Source: Burkholderiales bacterium (GTDB lineage: Bacteria; Pseudomonadota; Gammaproteobacteria; Burkholderiales; Burkholderiaceae_D). Taken from it: a DNA stretch of 64,000 nucleotides. This document shows positions 42,825 to 54,761 of this stretch, one piece after another. Position 1 is the first letter of the stretch. The number at the start of each line of letters is the position of its first letter. Both the position numbers and the translations under genes were made by a program. Location of the stretch: the NCBI GenBank assembly GCA_026399895.1, contig JAPLQC010000020.1, forward strand, positions 37,581 to 101,580, read 5' to 3'. The notes beneath the pieces were generated by a model. The model worked only from the letters and a program-made list of their open reading frames with translations. It did no database searches and was not told the origin of the DNA.

Positions 42825-44360
42825 ATGCAAGTCAACCCGTCCGAAATCAGCGAGCTGATCAAAAGCCGAATCCAGGGCTTGGGCGCTGGTGCAGAGGTCC
42901 GTAACCAAGGCACGGTCATCTCGGTCACCGATGGCATTTGCCGTATTCACGGCCTGTCCGATGCGATGCAAGGCGAGATGCTTGAGTTCCCGGGCAACAC
43001 GTTCGGCTTGGCGCTCAACCTCGAGCGTGATTCCGTCGGTGCGGTGATTCTCGGTGGTTACGAGCACATCTCCGAGGGCGATACCGTCAAGTGCACTGGC
43101 CGCATTCTCGAGGTGCCGATTGGCCCAGAGCTGCGTGGCCGCGTGGTTAACGCACTTGGCCAGCCTATCGATGGCAAGGGTCCGATCAACACCAAGTTGA
43201 CGGCTCCGATCGAAAAAATCGCCCCTGGTGTTATTGCACGTCAGTCAGTATCCCAGCCGCTGCAAACCGGTTTGAAAGCGATTGATTCCATGGTGCCGAT
43301 TGGCCGTGGTCAGCGTGAGCTGATCATTGGCGATCGCCAGACCGGCAAGACAGCTGTCGCGATCGACACCATCATCAACCAAAAGGGTCAGGACTGCACC
43401 TGTATCTACGTAGCGATCGGCCAAAAAGCATCGTCGATCAAAAACGTTGTGCGTGCACTCGATGAGCATGGCGCGCTGGATTACACCATCGTCGTCGCGG
43501 CTTCTGCCTCTGAGTCAGCTGCTATGCAATATGTCTCAGCCTACTCCGGCTGTGCCATGGGTGAATACTTCCGTGATCGCGGTCAAGATGCACTGATCAT
43601 TTATGACGATTTGTCGAAGCAAGCGGTTGCCTACCGTCAGGTATCGCTGCTACTGCGTCGCCCACCAGGCCGCGAGGCTTTCCCTGGCGACGTGTTCTAT
43701 CTCCACTCACGTCTGCTCGAGCGTGCAGCGCGTGTGAACCCAGATTATGTTGAGGCATTCACGCACGGTGAAGTGAAAGGCAAAACCGGTTCATTGACCG
43801 CGCTGCCTATCATTGAAACACAGGCCGGTGACGTTTCTGCCTTCGTGCCGACCAACGTGATCTCGATTACGGATGGTCAGATCTTCCTCGAGACCTCACT
43901 GTTCAACTCCGGCATTCGTCCTGCGATTAACGCCGGTATTTCGGTGTCGCGCGTTGGTGGTGCTGCACAGACCAAAGTTATTAAAGGCTTGTCCGGCGGT
44001 ATTCGTACCGACCTTGCGCAGTACCGCGAATTGGCGGCATTTGCGCAGTTTGCTTCCGATCTTGATGACGCCACCCGCAAGCAGCTGGATCGCGGCGCAC
44101 GCGTTACCGAATTGCTGAAGCAAGCACAGTACACACCGCTGTCGGTGTCGCTGATGGCGGTCTCTCTGTTTGCTGTGAACAAGGGTTTTCTTGACGATAT
44201 CGATGTCAAGGAAGTGCTCGGCTTCGAGCATGACCTGCACAAGTTCTTGCAGACCAGCCACGCCGCGCTTCTGAAGCGTATCGAGGACAGCAAGCAGTTG
44301 TCGAAGGAAGATGAAGCAGAGCTGATGTCTGCTATCACCGACTTCAAAAAGACGTTCTGA
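42825..44360 (+). CDS. atpA: F0F1 ATP synthase subunit alpha
   Basis: [35 protein letters not shown], operon position. Confidence 0.99.
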   Translation: MQVNPSEISELIKSRIQGLGAGAEVRNQGTVISVTDGICRIHGLSDAMQGEMLEFPGNTFGLALNLERDSVGAVILGGYEHISEGDTVKCTGRILEVPIGPELRGRVVNALGQPIDGKGPINTKLTAPIEKIAPGVIARQSVSQPLQTGLKAIDSMVPIGRGQRELIIGDRQTGKTAVAIDTIINQKGQDCTCIYVAIGQKASSIKNVVRALDEHGALDYTIVVAASASESAAMQYVSAYSGCAMGEYFRDRGQDALIIYDDLSKQAVAYRQVSLLLRRPPGREAFPGDVFYLHSRLLERAARVNPDYVEAFTHGEVKGKTGSLTALPIIETQAGDVSAFVPTNVISITDGQIFLETSLFNSGIRPAINAGISVSRVGGAAQTKVIKGLSGGIRTDLAQYRELAAFAQFASDLDDATRKQLDRGARVTELLKQAQYTPLSVSLMAVSLFAVNKGFLDDIDVKEVLGFEHDLHKFLQTSHAALLKRIEDSKQLSKEDEAELMSAITDFKKTF

Positions 44361-44382
44361 TCTCGACCGAGGAGCAAGCGCA

Positions 44383-45249
44383 ATGGCTGCAGGTAAAGAG
44401 ATACGCGGCAAGATCAAGAGCGTGGAAAACACGAAGAAGATCACTAAGGCCATGGAAATGGTTGCCGCGTCAAAAATGCGTAAAGCGCAGGAGCGCATGC
44501 GTTCCGCAAGGCCATACACCGACAAAATCCGCACGGTGTCTGCGCACCTTGCCCAGGCAAACCCGGAGTACACGCATCCTTTCCTCGTCAAGCACGAGAA
44601 AAGCAAGAAAATCGGCATCATCGTTATCACGACCGACAAAGGCCTGTGCGGCGGCTTGAACACCAATGCGCTGCGCATCGTGACTAATCAGATGAAGGCG
44701 TTTGAGGCAGCTGGCAACAAGATCGAAACGGTCTGCATTGGCAACAAGGGTCTGGGTTTCATGAATCGTATTGGCGCCAAGGTAGTCGCACAGGCAGTCA
44801 ATATGGGTGACACACCGCACCTCGAGCAGCTGATTGGCCCGGTGAAAATTCTGCTCGACTCGTATGACGATGAACAGCTGGATGCCGTCTACATCTGCTA
44901 CACACGATTCATCAACACCATGAAGCAGGAGCCGGTGTTCGAGCAACTGCTCCCGCTCACAGCGGACAAGATGGAACCGGTGAATGGCTACAGTTGGGAT
45001 TACCTCTACGAACCAGATGCGAAATCAGTGATTGATGAGCTTCTGCTTCGCTACGCCGAAGCACTGGTGTATCAAGGGGTAGTTGAGAAAATGGCTACAG
45101 AACAGTCAGCACGTATGGTGGCGATGAAAGCTGCAACCAACAACGCAGGCAGCGTGATCGGCGAGTTGAAACTCATCTATAACAAGACGCGACAGGCTGC
45201 GATCACGAAAGAGCTTTCCGAGATCGTGGCGGGCGCTGCGGCTGTTTAA
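44383..45249 (+). CDS. atpG: F0F1 ATP synthase subunit gamma
   Basis: [36 protein letters not shown]. Confidence 0.98.
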   Translation: MAAGKEIRGKIKSVENTKKITKAMEMVAASKMRKAQERMRSARPYTDKIRTVSAHLAQANPEYTHPFLVKHEKSKKIGIIVITTDKGLCGGLNTNALRIVTNQMKAFEAAGNKIETVCIGNKGLGFMNRIGAKVVAQAVNMGDTPHLEQLIGPVKILLDSYDDEQLDAVYICYTRFINTMKQEPVFEQLLPLTADKMEPVNGYSWDYLYEPDAKSVIDELLLRYAEALVYQGVVEKMATEQSARMVAMKAATNNAGSVIGELKLIYNKTRQAAITKELSEIVAGAAAV

Positions 45250-45273
45250 GGCGAGTCCCTGGGTCACGCGTAA

Positions 45274-46734
<1,461 letters not shown>

Positions 46735-46742
46735 TGCCGATT

Positions 46743-46763
46743 CCCCGCCACGGCGTGGCGGGG
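46743..46763 (+). repeat. inverted repeat / mRNA hairpin between atpD and atpC
   Basis: ccccgcca-cggcg-tggcgggg, no T-tract. Confidence 0.65.
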
Positions 46764-46811
46764 TCGCAGTACAGAACGGCAACCCGCACCGATACTCGAT
46801 AAAGACTTTCC

Positions 46812-47240
46812 ATGGCAAACACCATCCACGTTGACGTCGTCTCCGCAGAAGAGCAGATTTATTCCGGCCCAGCGGAATTTATCGCACTGCCCGGCGAGGC
46901 TGGACAACTCGGCATTTATCCGAGACACACGCCGCTGATTACCCGCATTAAGCCGGGAGCAGTACGTATTCGCGTGCCCGGTCAGGAAGAAGAAGAGTTT
47001 GTGTTTGTGGCGGGTGGCGTGCTGGAAGTGCAGCCGAATGCCGTGACTGTTTTGGCGGACACTGCGATACGCGGCAAAGATCTGGATGAAGCCAAGGCCA
47101 ATGAAGTGAAAAAAATGGCCGAAGAAGCGCTGACTAACCAAGAATCCGAAGTCGATTACGCGGTTGCACAAGCTGAATTAGCGATAGCAGTGGCGCAACT
47201 TGCCGCCATCCATCGCCTGCGCGATAAGCGCGGTCATTGA
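46812..47240 (+). CDS. atpC: F0F1 ATP synthase subunit epsilon
   Basis: [49 protein letters not shown]. Confidence 0.97.
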   Translation: MANTIHVDVVSAEEQIYSGPAEFIALPGEAGQLGIYPRHTPLITRIKPGAVRIRVPGQEEEEFVFVAGGVLEVQPNAVTVLADTAIRGKDLDEAKANEVKKMAEEALTNQESEVDYAVAQAELAIAVAQLAAIHRLRDKRGH

Positions 47241-47289
47241 TGCGATGGATACAAGCGGCGCGGCCAGCCGCTTAACCAAGTAGTGACTG

Positions 47290-47316
47290 AAAAAGGCAGC
47301 TTAGGCTGCCTCTTTC
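47290..47316. terminator. bidirectional terminator between convergent atpC and glpK
   Basis: gaaaaaggcagc-ttag-gctgcctctttc. Confidence 0.65.
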
Positions 47317-48817
47317 AATGCTGGTCCGCCCATTGCGCTGAACGCGCAATCGCACGCTGCCAAACATCGAGACGCGCATGCCGCTCGGCTGGTGACATTC
47401 GTGGCTCGAAGCGATGCTCTTCTTTCCATTGTGCCGCGATCTCCTCTTGAGACGCCCAATAGCCAACACCGAGCCCGGCAAGATAACCTGCGCCGAGCGC
47501 TGTAGTTTCAGTGACTTCTGGCCTGACCACCGGAACACCCAAGATATCGGCTTGAAACTGCATCAGCAGATTGTTGCGTGAGGCGCCACCATCGACACGA
47601 AGCTCGCGTAAAGGTGTCGCTGAATCTTTCTGCATGGCCGTTAACACGTCAGCCGTCTGAAAAGCAATGCCCTCTAAAGCAGCACGCGCAATATGGCCCG
47701 CCTGAGTGCCGCGCGTAATACCCAGCATGGTGCCGCGCGCATAAGCATCCCAATGTGGCGCGCCGAGTCCGGAGAAAGCAGGCACGAACGTCACTCCGTC
47801 GCTATCGGGTACCGACGCAGCCAATGCTTCCACATCGTCCGAACTCTTGACAATCTTGAGACCGTCGCGCAACCACTGCACTGTGGCACCTCCCATAAAG
47901 ACGCCGCCTTCAAACATGTAGTCGGTGCTATGCGGTGACTCATGGCCAGTGGTCCAGCCCACCGTTGTCAGCAGCTGATTATGTGACTCCATGGCGGTAC
48001 CGGTGTTCATCAAAATAAAACAACCGGTGCCATACGTGCTCTTCACCATCCCGGGTTGATAGCACGCTTGACCGTAGGTTGCCGCCTGCTGATCACCAGC
48101 GATCCCAGCGATCGGAATTTCTGCGCCGAAGATCGAGGTTTTAGTGTGTGCTGCTACACCGCTGCTGGGCACGATCGCTGGTAGAACCTCTCGGGGTATG
48201 CGCAGCAGGGAGAGAATTTCATCATCCCAGTCCAGAGAATGAATATTGAACAGCATGGTGCGCGAGGCATTGCTGGTGTCGGTAATGTGCGCGCCCGACA
48301 GTTTAAAAATCAGCCAAGCGTCGACCGTGCCAAACGCTAATTCCCCGCGCTCCGCACGTGCACGCGCGCCGGGCACATGGTCAAGTAGCCAGCGCAACTT
48401 CGTGCCGGAGAAGTAGCCGTCGATCACCAAGCCGGTTTTGCTGCGGAACAGATCACTCTTGCCATCTGCGCGCAGTGAATCACAGAAGGAAGCCGTACGC
48501 CGATCCTGCCACACGATAGCGTTCGCAACGGGCTCACCCGTCGCGCGATCCCACAGGACGGTGGTTTCACGCTGGTTGGTGATGCCGATTGCAGCGATGT
48601 TGGCTGCACTGAGGGAGTGCTCGCGCAAAACTTGCTGCGTCACTTCGAGCTGTGACTGCCAGATTTCATTGGCATCGTGTTCGACCCAACCGGGATTTGG
48701 AAAAATTTGCTGAAACTCTTTTTGCGCAATCCCGTGAATACGACCTGCCCGATTAAACAGAATGGCGCGCGAGCTCGTTGTGCCCTGATCAATCGCCAGG
48801 ATGAATGAATCTGCCAT
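47315..48817 (-). CDS. glpK: glycerol kinase
   Basis: [49 protein letters not shown]. Confidence 0.98.
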   Translation of the reverse strand: MADSFILAIDQGTTSSRAILFNRAGRIHGIAQKEFQQIFPNPGWVEHDANEIWQSQLEVTQQVLREHSLSAANIAAIGITNQRETTVLWDRATGEPVANAIVWQDRRTASFCDSLRADGKSDLFRSKTGLVIDGYFSGTKLRWLLDHVPGARARAERGELAFGTVDAWLIFKLSGAHITDTSNASRTMLFNIHSLDWDDEILSLLRIPREVLPAIVPSSGVAAHTKTSIFGAEIPIAGIAGDQQAATYGQACYQPGMVKSTYGTGCFILMNTGTAMESHNQLLTTVGWTTGHESPHSTDYMFEGGVFMGGATVQWLRDGLKIVKSSDDVEALAASVPDSDGVTFVPAFSGLGAPHWDAYARGTMLGITRGTQAGHIARAALEGIAFQTADVLTAMQKDSATPLRELRVDGGASRNNLLMQFQADILGVPVVRPEVTETTALGAGYLAGLGVGYWASQEEIAAQWKEEHRFEPRMSPAERHARLDVWQRAIARSAQWADQH

Positions 48818-48883
48818 GTCTCCCTCCGTAGTTTTCATCAGCCGCCAACGGGCATTCTGTCAGCGGCTCATGGAAACTACTTT

Positions 48884-48912
48884 GAAAAAAATGCGCGGGC
48901 CAGCCGCGCATC
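48884..48912 (-). terminator. intra-operon terminator-like hairpin between the solute-binding protein gene and glpK
   Basis: On the minus strand: atgcgcgg-ctgg-cccgcgcattttttt. Confidence 0.6.
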
Positions 48913-48978
48913 TAAAAAATTTAGCCAACCAACACGCCGGGCGACACCAGTGTAATGTCGCTCGGCGTTTCGCGTCGA

Positions 48979-50703
48979 TTACTTCACGCGACCTTCTTTC
49001 CATGCTTGCAGCAGCTTCTCGTAAGCGATGGTCTCGCCTTTTGGCTTCTCATTGGCGAGCTTCTTCCAAGGGGCATTCTTGTCAGACAGCCACTTGTTAG
49101 GATCGCTCTTCTCGTTCAGCTTCGGTGGGCAGTTCTTCATGCCAGCGCGCTGCAGACGGCCGAGCACGTTGTCCATTTCATCTGCCAATGTGTCCATTGC
49201 AACTTGTGGTGTTTTCTCACCAGTCACAGCAGTTGCGACGTTCTTCCACCAGAGCTGTGCCAGCTTCGGATAGTCAGGCACGTTGGTACCCGTCGGTGTC
49301 CAAGCCACGCGCGCAGGACTGCGGTAGAACTCAATCAGGCCGCCGTACTTACTCGCGTTCTTGGTGAAGTACTCATGACGGATGTCGGAGTCACGCACGA
49401 AAGTCAGACCAGTAATCGACTTCTTCAGCGAGGTGCTCTTCGCATTGATGAACTGCGCATATAGCCAAGCCGCTGCCTTACGCTCGTTTGGTGTCGATTT
49501 CATGAAGGTCCATGAGCCCACGTCCTGATAACCATTCTGCATGCCGTCTTTCCAGTACGGGCCGTGAGGGCCAGGCGCCATACGCCATTTCGGTGAGCCA
49601 TCGGCGTTGTTAACAGCCGGTGCTTTGCTCATCGAGGCAGTAAACGCGGTGTACCAGAAGATCTGCTGAGCAATCTGGCCCTGGCCAGGCACCGGACCCG
49701 CTTCGGAGAAGGTCATGCCCATTGCTTCTTTCGGCGAGTACAACTTCATCCAGTCGATGTACTTGGTGAGCGCGTAAACAGCAGCCGGCGAGTTGGTTGC
49801 GCCACCACGAGCGACCGATGCGCCTACCGGTGTGCACTTGTCAGCAGCGACGCGGATACCCCACTCATCAATTGGCATACCGTTCGGGATACCTTTATCG
49901 GCAGTACCTGCCATCGACAGCCAAGCATCCGTGAAGCGCCAACCTAGTGAAGGATCCTTCTTGCCGTAATCCATGTGGCCGTAGATCGGCTTACCGTCGA
50001 TCGTCTTCACGTCATTGGTGAAGAAGCTGGCGATGTCTTCATACGCTGACCAGTTCTGCGGTACGCCGAGGTCATAGCCATACTTGGCCTTGAACTTGTC
50101 TTGCAGGTCCTTACGTGCGAACAAGTCAGCACGGAACCAGTACAAGTTGGCGAATTGCTGGTCAGGCAGCTGATACAGCTTCTTGTCTGGACCCGTCACG
50201 AAGCTAATGCCAATGAAATCTTTCAGGTCAAGTTTGGGGTTGGTGAATGCTTTGTCATAGCCCGCCATGAAGTCGGACAGTGGCTCAACAGCGCCATAGC
50301 GGAAATGGGTACCGATCAAGTCGGAATCCGAAATCCAGCCGTCATAAATGCTCTTGCCCGACTGCATCGAGGTCTGCAGCTTCTCGACCACGTCACCTTC
50401 TTGGATCAGGTCGTGGTTTACCTTGATGCCAGTGATCTCTTCAAAGGCCTTGGCCATGGTCTTCGACTCGTACACATGGGTGTCGATGGTCTCGGACACG
50501 ACGTTGATCTCGGTAATGCCTTTTGCCTTCAGCTTGGCGGCCGCATCGATGAACCATTTCATTTCTTCCATCTGCTGCTTCTTCGTCAGCGTCGATGGTT
50601 GAAATTCGTCGTTAATCCATTTCTCAGCTGCCTTCATGTCGGCCCAGGAACTTCCTGAGGCCAGCATAGCGGCGACTGCAATCGCGCTTAGTTTGAGTTT
50701 CAC
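48979..50703 (-). CDS. glpV: ABC transporter extracellular solute-binding protein, probable glycerol (GlpV-like)
   Basis: Signal peptide from GTG 50703 with AGGAG upstream. Large SBP in a glp operon with cognate permeases and two ATPases. Confidence 0.85.
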   Translation of the reverse strand: MKLKLSAIAVAAMLASGSSWADMKAAEKWINDEFQPSTLTKKQQMEEMKWFIDAAAKLKAKGITEINVVSETIDTHVYESKTMAKAFEEITGIKVNHDLIQEGDVVEKLQTSMQSGKSIYDGWISDSDLIGTHFRYGAVEPLSDFMAGYDKAFTNPKLDLKDFIGISFVTGPDKKLYQLPDQQFANLYWFRADLFARKDLQDKFKAKYGYDLGVPQNWSAYEDIASFFTNDVKTIDGKPIYGHMDYGKKDPSLGWRFTDAWLSMAGTADKGIPNGMPIDEWGIRVAADKCTPVGASVARGGATNSPAAVYALTKYIDWMKLYSPKEAMGMTFSEAGPVPGQGQIAQQIFWYTAFTASMSKAPAVNNADGSPKWRMAPGPHGPYWKDGMQNGYQDVGSWTFMKSTPNERKAAAWLYAQFINAKSTSLKKSITGLTFVRDSDIRHEYFTKNASKYGGLIEFYRSPARVAWTPTGTNVPDYPKLAQLWWKNVATAVTGEKTPQVAMDTLADEMDNVLGRLQRAGMKNCPPKLNEKSDPNKWLSDKNAPWKKLANEKPKGETIAYEKLLQAWKEGRVK

Positions 50704-50887
50704 GTGTCTTCTCCTCTTCGCAGCTTCCCTCAACAACCTTCCGACCCCGGTGGGAAGGGGCCCGGGCACGGCTGGGTGATTTCAGTTGCCATACCGTCAT
50801 GCCGACCAGCATTAACACCACACCGGTGAAAAATATCGCGATCTCGAGCGTCCATGCCATCCAGGCAAATGCTTGTGCCATCGCCAT
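50624..50887 (-). CDS. DUF2160-like small membrane protein (GlpU-like), apparently C-terminally altered
   Basis: MAQAFAWMAWTLEIAIFFTGVVLMLVGMTVWQLKSPS resembles the DUF2160 N-terminus, then diverges into a charged tail overlapping the SBP start. Confidence 0.6.
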   Translation of the reverse strand: MAMAQAFAWMAWTLEIAIFFTGVVLMLVGMTVWQLKSPSRARAPSHRGRKVVEGSCEEEKTRETQTKRDCSRRYAGLRKFLGRHEGS

Positions 50888-50896
50888 CTCCTTGAA

Positions 50897-51703
50897 TCAG
50901 ACCCGACCCATCGCGAAACCCTTCGCGATGTAGTGGCGTACGAACCAGATCACCAACGCGCCGGGCACGATGGTGAGTACACCGGCGGCTGCCAGTACGC
51001 CCCAGTCCATGCCTGCTGCCGATACAGTACGCGTCATGGTGGCGGCAATCGGTTTTGCCTGAACGGAGGTCAGCGTGCGCGCTAGCAGCAACTCAACCCA
51101 GCTGAACATGAAGCAAAAGAAAGCGGTGACGCCGATGCCGGATTTAATCAATGGCAGGAAAATCTTCACGAAAAACTTCGGGAAGGTGTAACCATCGATG
51201 TAGGCGGTCTCGTCGATTTCCTTAGGAATGCCGGACATAAAGCCTTCCAAAATCCAGACGGCAAGTGGCACGTTAAACAGCAAGTGCGCCAGTGCGACGG
51301 CGATGTGGGTGTCCATCATGCCGAAGGTGGAATACAGCTGGAAGAAAGGCAGCAGGAACACTGCGGGTGGCGTCATGCGGTTGGTCAGCAACCAGAAGAA
51401 CAGATGTTTGTCGCCGATGAATGAGTAGCGCGAAAACGCATACGCTGCCGGCAGTGCAAGCAATACCGCCATCACCATATTCATGGCGACATACATCATC
51501 GAGTTGATATAGCCGCTGTACCAGGCTTGGTCGGTGAAGATGGTCTTGTAGTTATCGAATGTGAGATGCGTCGGCCACATCGTCATCGCGCCGAGGATTT
51601 CCTCGTTCGTCTTGAGCGACATGTTGAGCATCCAGTAGATCGGCAGCAGCGATCCTGCCAAGAACAGGATCAGAAAAATTCGCGAGAACCCAGAGCGCGT
51701 CAT
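50897..51703 (-). CDS. glpQ: ABC transporter permease (GlpQ-like, carbohydrate family)
   Basis: 268 aa permease with EAA loop MSGIPKEIDETAYIDGYTFPKFFVKIFLPLIKSGI. Confidence 0.85.
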   Translation of the reverse strand: MTRSGFSRIFLILFLAGSLLPIYWMLNMSLKTNEEILGAMTMWPTHLTFDNYKTIFTDQAWYSGYINSMMYVAMNMVMAVLLALPAAYAFSRYSFIGDKHLFFWLLTNRMTPPAVFLLPFFQLYSTFGMMDTHIAVALAHLLFNVPLAVWILEGFMSGIPKEIDETAYIDGYTFPKFFVKIFLPLIKSGIGVTAFFCFMFSWVELLLARTLTSVQAKPIAATMTRTVSAAGMDWGVLAAAGVLTIVPGALVIWFVRHYIAKGFAMGRV

Positions 51704-52572
51704 GATTTATCTCCGGTACCCACGCGCTGCATCCAGGTATACAGCACGAATGACATCAGCAGGATGATCAAAAAGTAGATCAAGGAAAACGCTGCAGCAG
51801 GCCCAAGGTCAAATTGGCCCACCGCTTTCTGAGTCAGGTACTGCGACAGAAACGTCGTTGCATTACCGGGTCCGCCGCCCGTTAACACGAAGGGTTCGGT
51901 GTAAATCATGAAGCTGTCCATGAAGCGCAGCAGTACCGCGATCATCAGTACGTTGCGCATTTTTGGCAGCTGTATGAACCGGAACACGGCGAAGCGTGAC
52001 GCGCCATCGATTTTCGCGGCTTGATAAAACGCATCTGGAATTGCGCGCAGACCTGCGTAGCACAGCAATATCACCAGCGGAGTCCAGTGCCACACATCCA
52101 TTAGCAACACGGTCAGCCAAGCATCGGTGGAGTCGCCAGTGTAGTTGTAAGAAATGCCGGCATCATTAATCAGCTTACCCATCAAGCCGATATCGCCACG
52201 ACCAAAAATCTGCCAGATCGTACCCACCACATTCCAGGGAATCAGCAGCGGCAAAGAAACAATCACCAATGACAAAGAAGCGCGCCAGCCCTGTGCCGGC
52301 ATCGATAGTGCAATGCCAATGCCCAAGGGAATTTCAATTGCAAGCACTGCCAGTGAGAACCAGATTTGCCGGAAAAATGCGGAGTGCAGACTTTCGTCGC
52401 GCATCACTTCCTTGAACCACTCGGTACCCACAAACACGGCTTGATCCGGACCGAGAATGTCTTGCACCGAGTAATTCACCACGGTCATTAGCGGCATGAT
52501 GGCGGAGAAGGCTACCGATAGAATCACCGGCAATACCATCCACCACGCTTTGTTGTTAAGCGTTTTGTTCAT
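51700..52572 (-). CDS. glpP: ABC transporter permease (GlpP-like)
   Basis: 290 aa permease with ALRAIPDAFYQAAKIDGASRFAVFRFIQLPKM. Confidence 0.85.
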   Translation of the reverse strand: MNKTLNNKAWWMVLPVILSVAFSAIMPLMTVVNYSVQDILGPDQAVFVGTEWFKEVMRDESLHSAFFRQIWFSLAVLAIEIPLGIGIALSMPAQGWRASLSLVIVSLPLLIPWNVVGTIWQIFGRGDIGLMGKLINDAGISYNYTGDSTDAWLTVLLMDVWHWTPLVILLCYAGLRAIPDAFYQAAKIDGASRFAVFRFIQLPKMRNVLMIAVLLRFMDSFMIYTEPFVLTGGGPGNATTFLSQYLTQKAVGQFDLGPAAAFSLIYFLIILLMSFVLYTWMQRVGTGDKS

Positions 52573-53655
52573 TCAGGCCACCCGTTTGTCGTTCAGGTAG
52601 TACAGGGTGCGATCAGCCGGCAGTTTCATCCAGACCGTATCGCCACTTTTCGTCGGGTGTAGCGTGCGCTGTTTGGAAGCGATGCGCTGTCCGCCGAGTT
52701 TGCCTTCCACTAACCAATGGGTGCCCATATTGCGCGCACTCAGCACCCGCGCTGGCAAGGCACCGGCAGTCTCGGTTGCAAGGCACTCAACGTATTCCGG
52801 ACGGATACCAAGCGTCAGCTGACCTGCACCGGCATCCAGACCCGCAGGCGCTGGCAGCGTATTGTTGGTGCCGCTGATCAGTACACGACCGTCGCGCAAG
52901 CTACAAGGCAACAGATTCATGCCGGGATTGCCGATGAAATAGCCGACGAAGGTATGCGCTGGCGCTTCGAACAGCGCTTGCGCGCTACCGATCTGTACGA
53001 CTTCACCTTCTGTCATCACCACCACTTGATCAGCAAACGTCAGCGCCTCGATCTGATCATGGGTGACATAGATTAGCGACAGCTTCAGCTCGTGATGAAT
53101 CTCTTTCAGCTTGCGTCGTAACAGCCATTTCAAGTGCGGATCAATGACGGTTAGCGGTTCATCAAATAAAACTGCCGCAACATCCGGGCGCACTAGCCCA
53201 CGGCCAAGCGATATCTTTTGTTTCGCATCAGCCGTCAGACCCGAGGCGCGCTGTTTCAACTCGCCGCTCAATTCAAGAATCTCGGCGATTTGTGCAACAC
53301 GACGCTCGATCTCCGCATTTTTCCAGCCACGGTTCTTGAGGGGGAAGGCGAGGTTTTCACCGACGGTCATGGTGTCGTAGATGACCGGGAACTGAAACAC
53401 CTGCGCGATATTCCGTTTCTCGGGCGGCAGCTGGGTGACATCATGGCCATCGAACAGTACCTTACCTTGCGAAGGCGTGATCAGTCCGGAGATGATGTTG
53501 AGTAGCGTGGTCTTGCCGCAGCCAGAAGGGCCGAGCAGTGCGTAAGCGCCACCATCTTGCCAAATCATTTCCATAGGGCGCAACGCATAGTCCGAGGGCT
53601 GCGTTGGGTTGGCTTTGTAGCTGTGCGCGATACCGGCGAGTTCGATGCGTGCCAT
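52573..53655 (-). CDS. glpT: ABC transporter ATP-binding protein (GlpT-like)
   Basis: LLGPSGCGKTTLLNIISGL, LFDEPLTVIDPHLKWLLRRKLK, C-terminal TOBE-like region. Confidence 0.87.
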   Translation of the reverse strand: MARIELAGIAHSYKANPTQPSDYALRPMEMIWQDGGAYALLGPSGCGKTTLLNIISGLITPSQGKVLFDGHDVTQLPPEKRNIAQVFQFPVIYDTMTVGENLAFPLKNRGWKNAEIERRVAQIAEILELSGELKQRASGLTADAKQKISLGRGLVRPDVAAVLFDEPLTVIDPHLKWLLRRKLKEIHHELKLSLIYVTHDQIEALTFADQVVVMTEGEVVQIGSAQALFEAPAHTFVGYFIGNPGMNLLPCSLRDGRVLISGTNNTLPAPAGLDAGAGQLTLGIRPEYVECLATETAGALPARVLSARNMGTHWLVEGKLGGQRIASKQRTLHPTKSGDTVWMKLPADRTLYYLNDKRVA

Positions 53656-53656
53656 G

Positions 53657-54739
53657 TCAAACCTCCGGCGCGTAAATCAGCGCACCATCAGCGCTGAAGA
53701 TGAACAGATCAGCCGGCTGAAAGTACATGGTTGATGCACTGCCAAGCGCAAGGTCATGCACACCCGGTAGCTGCGCCACTATGGAGAGTGCACCACGCGT
53801 CAAATGAATAAAGGTTTCCGAACCACTGATCTCGGCAAGATCAACGCTACAGGTCAGCGCAAAGTCACCTGCGCGAGAAGATGCATGCAGACTATGCGCA
53901 CGCAAGCCGAGTTGCACACGAATCTGACCGCCAAGACGAGACTGCTGTTTCGATACCAGTGGAATCTGGATGTCATCTAACAGATGCGCAACGCCGTCCG
54001 TGATCTTTGCTTCAAACAGATTGATGGGTGGATCACTGAAAGTGCGCGCAGCAGTGATTGAGCAGGGTTGGCTGAACACAGACAATGTTGGTCCTTGTTG
54101 CAGTACCTGACCTTCATGCATTAATAAGGTTTGCCCGCCTAATTGCAGCGCTTCGAGCGGCTCAGTGGTGGCATAAACCACTGTAGTGCTACCCGTTGAA
54201 AACAAATCGCTTAGCTCGCGGCGTAATTCTTCGCGCAATTTATAGTCAAGGTTGACCAGCGGCTCATCGAGCAGCAACAAGCCAGCTTCTTTTATCAGTG
54301 CGCGCGCCAGCGCGCAGCGTTGCTGTTGGCCACCTGACAGCGCGGCCGGTGAACGTTCGAGATGGGCTGAGATATGCAAGCGCTCTGCCATTGCGAGCAC
54401 ACGCTCGCGAATTTGTTGCTCGTTGAGTTTGCCAGCGATCCGCAACGGCGAGGCGATGTTCTCGAACACCGACATCGATGGGTAATTGATGAACTGCTGA
54501 TACACCATGGCCAGATGACGTTCGCGTACCGGCACGCCGGTAACATCGACCCCATCTGCGATCACACGCCCCTCGCTCGGTTTATCCAAGCCGGCGATCA
54601 GACGCATCAAGGTGGTCTTGCCGGACAAAGTCGGTCCGAGCAGCACATTGATTTCGCCCGGTGCCAAGCTCACCGACGTTGCGTACAAGTGAGTTTCAGC
54701 GCCGACCTTGCGGGTCACGCCCTGCAGTTCCAAATGCAC
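53657..54739 (-). CDS. glpS: ABC transporter ATP-binding protein (GlpS-like)
   Basis: LLGPTLSGKTTLMRLIAGLDKPSEG, LSGGQQQRCALARALIKEAGLLLLDEPLVNLDYKLREELRREL. Confidence 0.87.
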   Translation of the reverse strand: MHLELQGVTRKVGAETHLYATSVSLAPGEINVLLGPTLSGKTTLMRLIAGLDKPSEGRVIADGVDVTGVPVRERHLAMVYQQFINYPSMSVFENIASPLRIAGKLNEQQIRERVLAMAERLHISAHLERSPAALSGGQQQRCALARALIKEAGLLLLDEPLVNLDYKLREELRRELSDLFSTGSTTVVYATTEPLEALQLGGQTLLMHEGQVLQQGPTLSVFSQPCSITAARTFSDPPINLFEAKITDGVAHLLDDIQIPLVSKQQSRLGGQIRVQLGLRAHSLHASSRAGDFALTCSVDLAEISGSETFIHLTRGALSIVAQLPGVHDLALGSASTMYFQPADLFIFSADGALIYAPEV

Positions 54740-54761
54740 TTCGTCTCCTCTTGCGACAGCC

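Noticed and set aside
43896-44678. 260-aa minus-strand ORF across atpA/atpG
   Set aside because: Antisense to two essential conserved genes; no independent support.
50101-50658. 185-aa plus-strand ORF opposite the glycerol solute-binding protein
   Set aside because: Antisense shadow of a highly biased coding gene; no family features.
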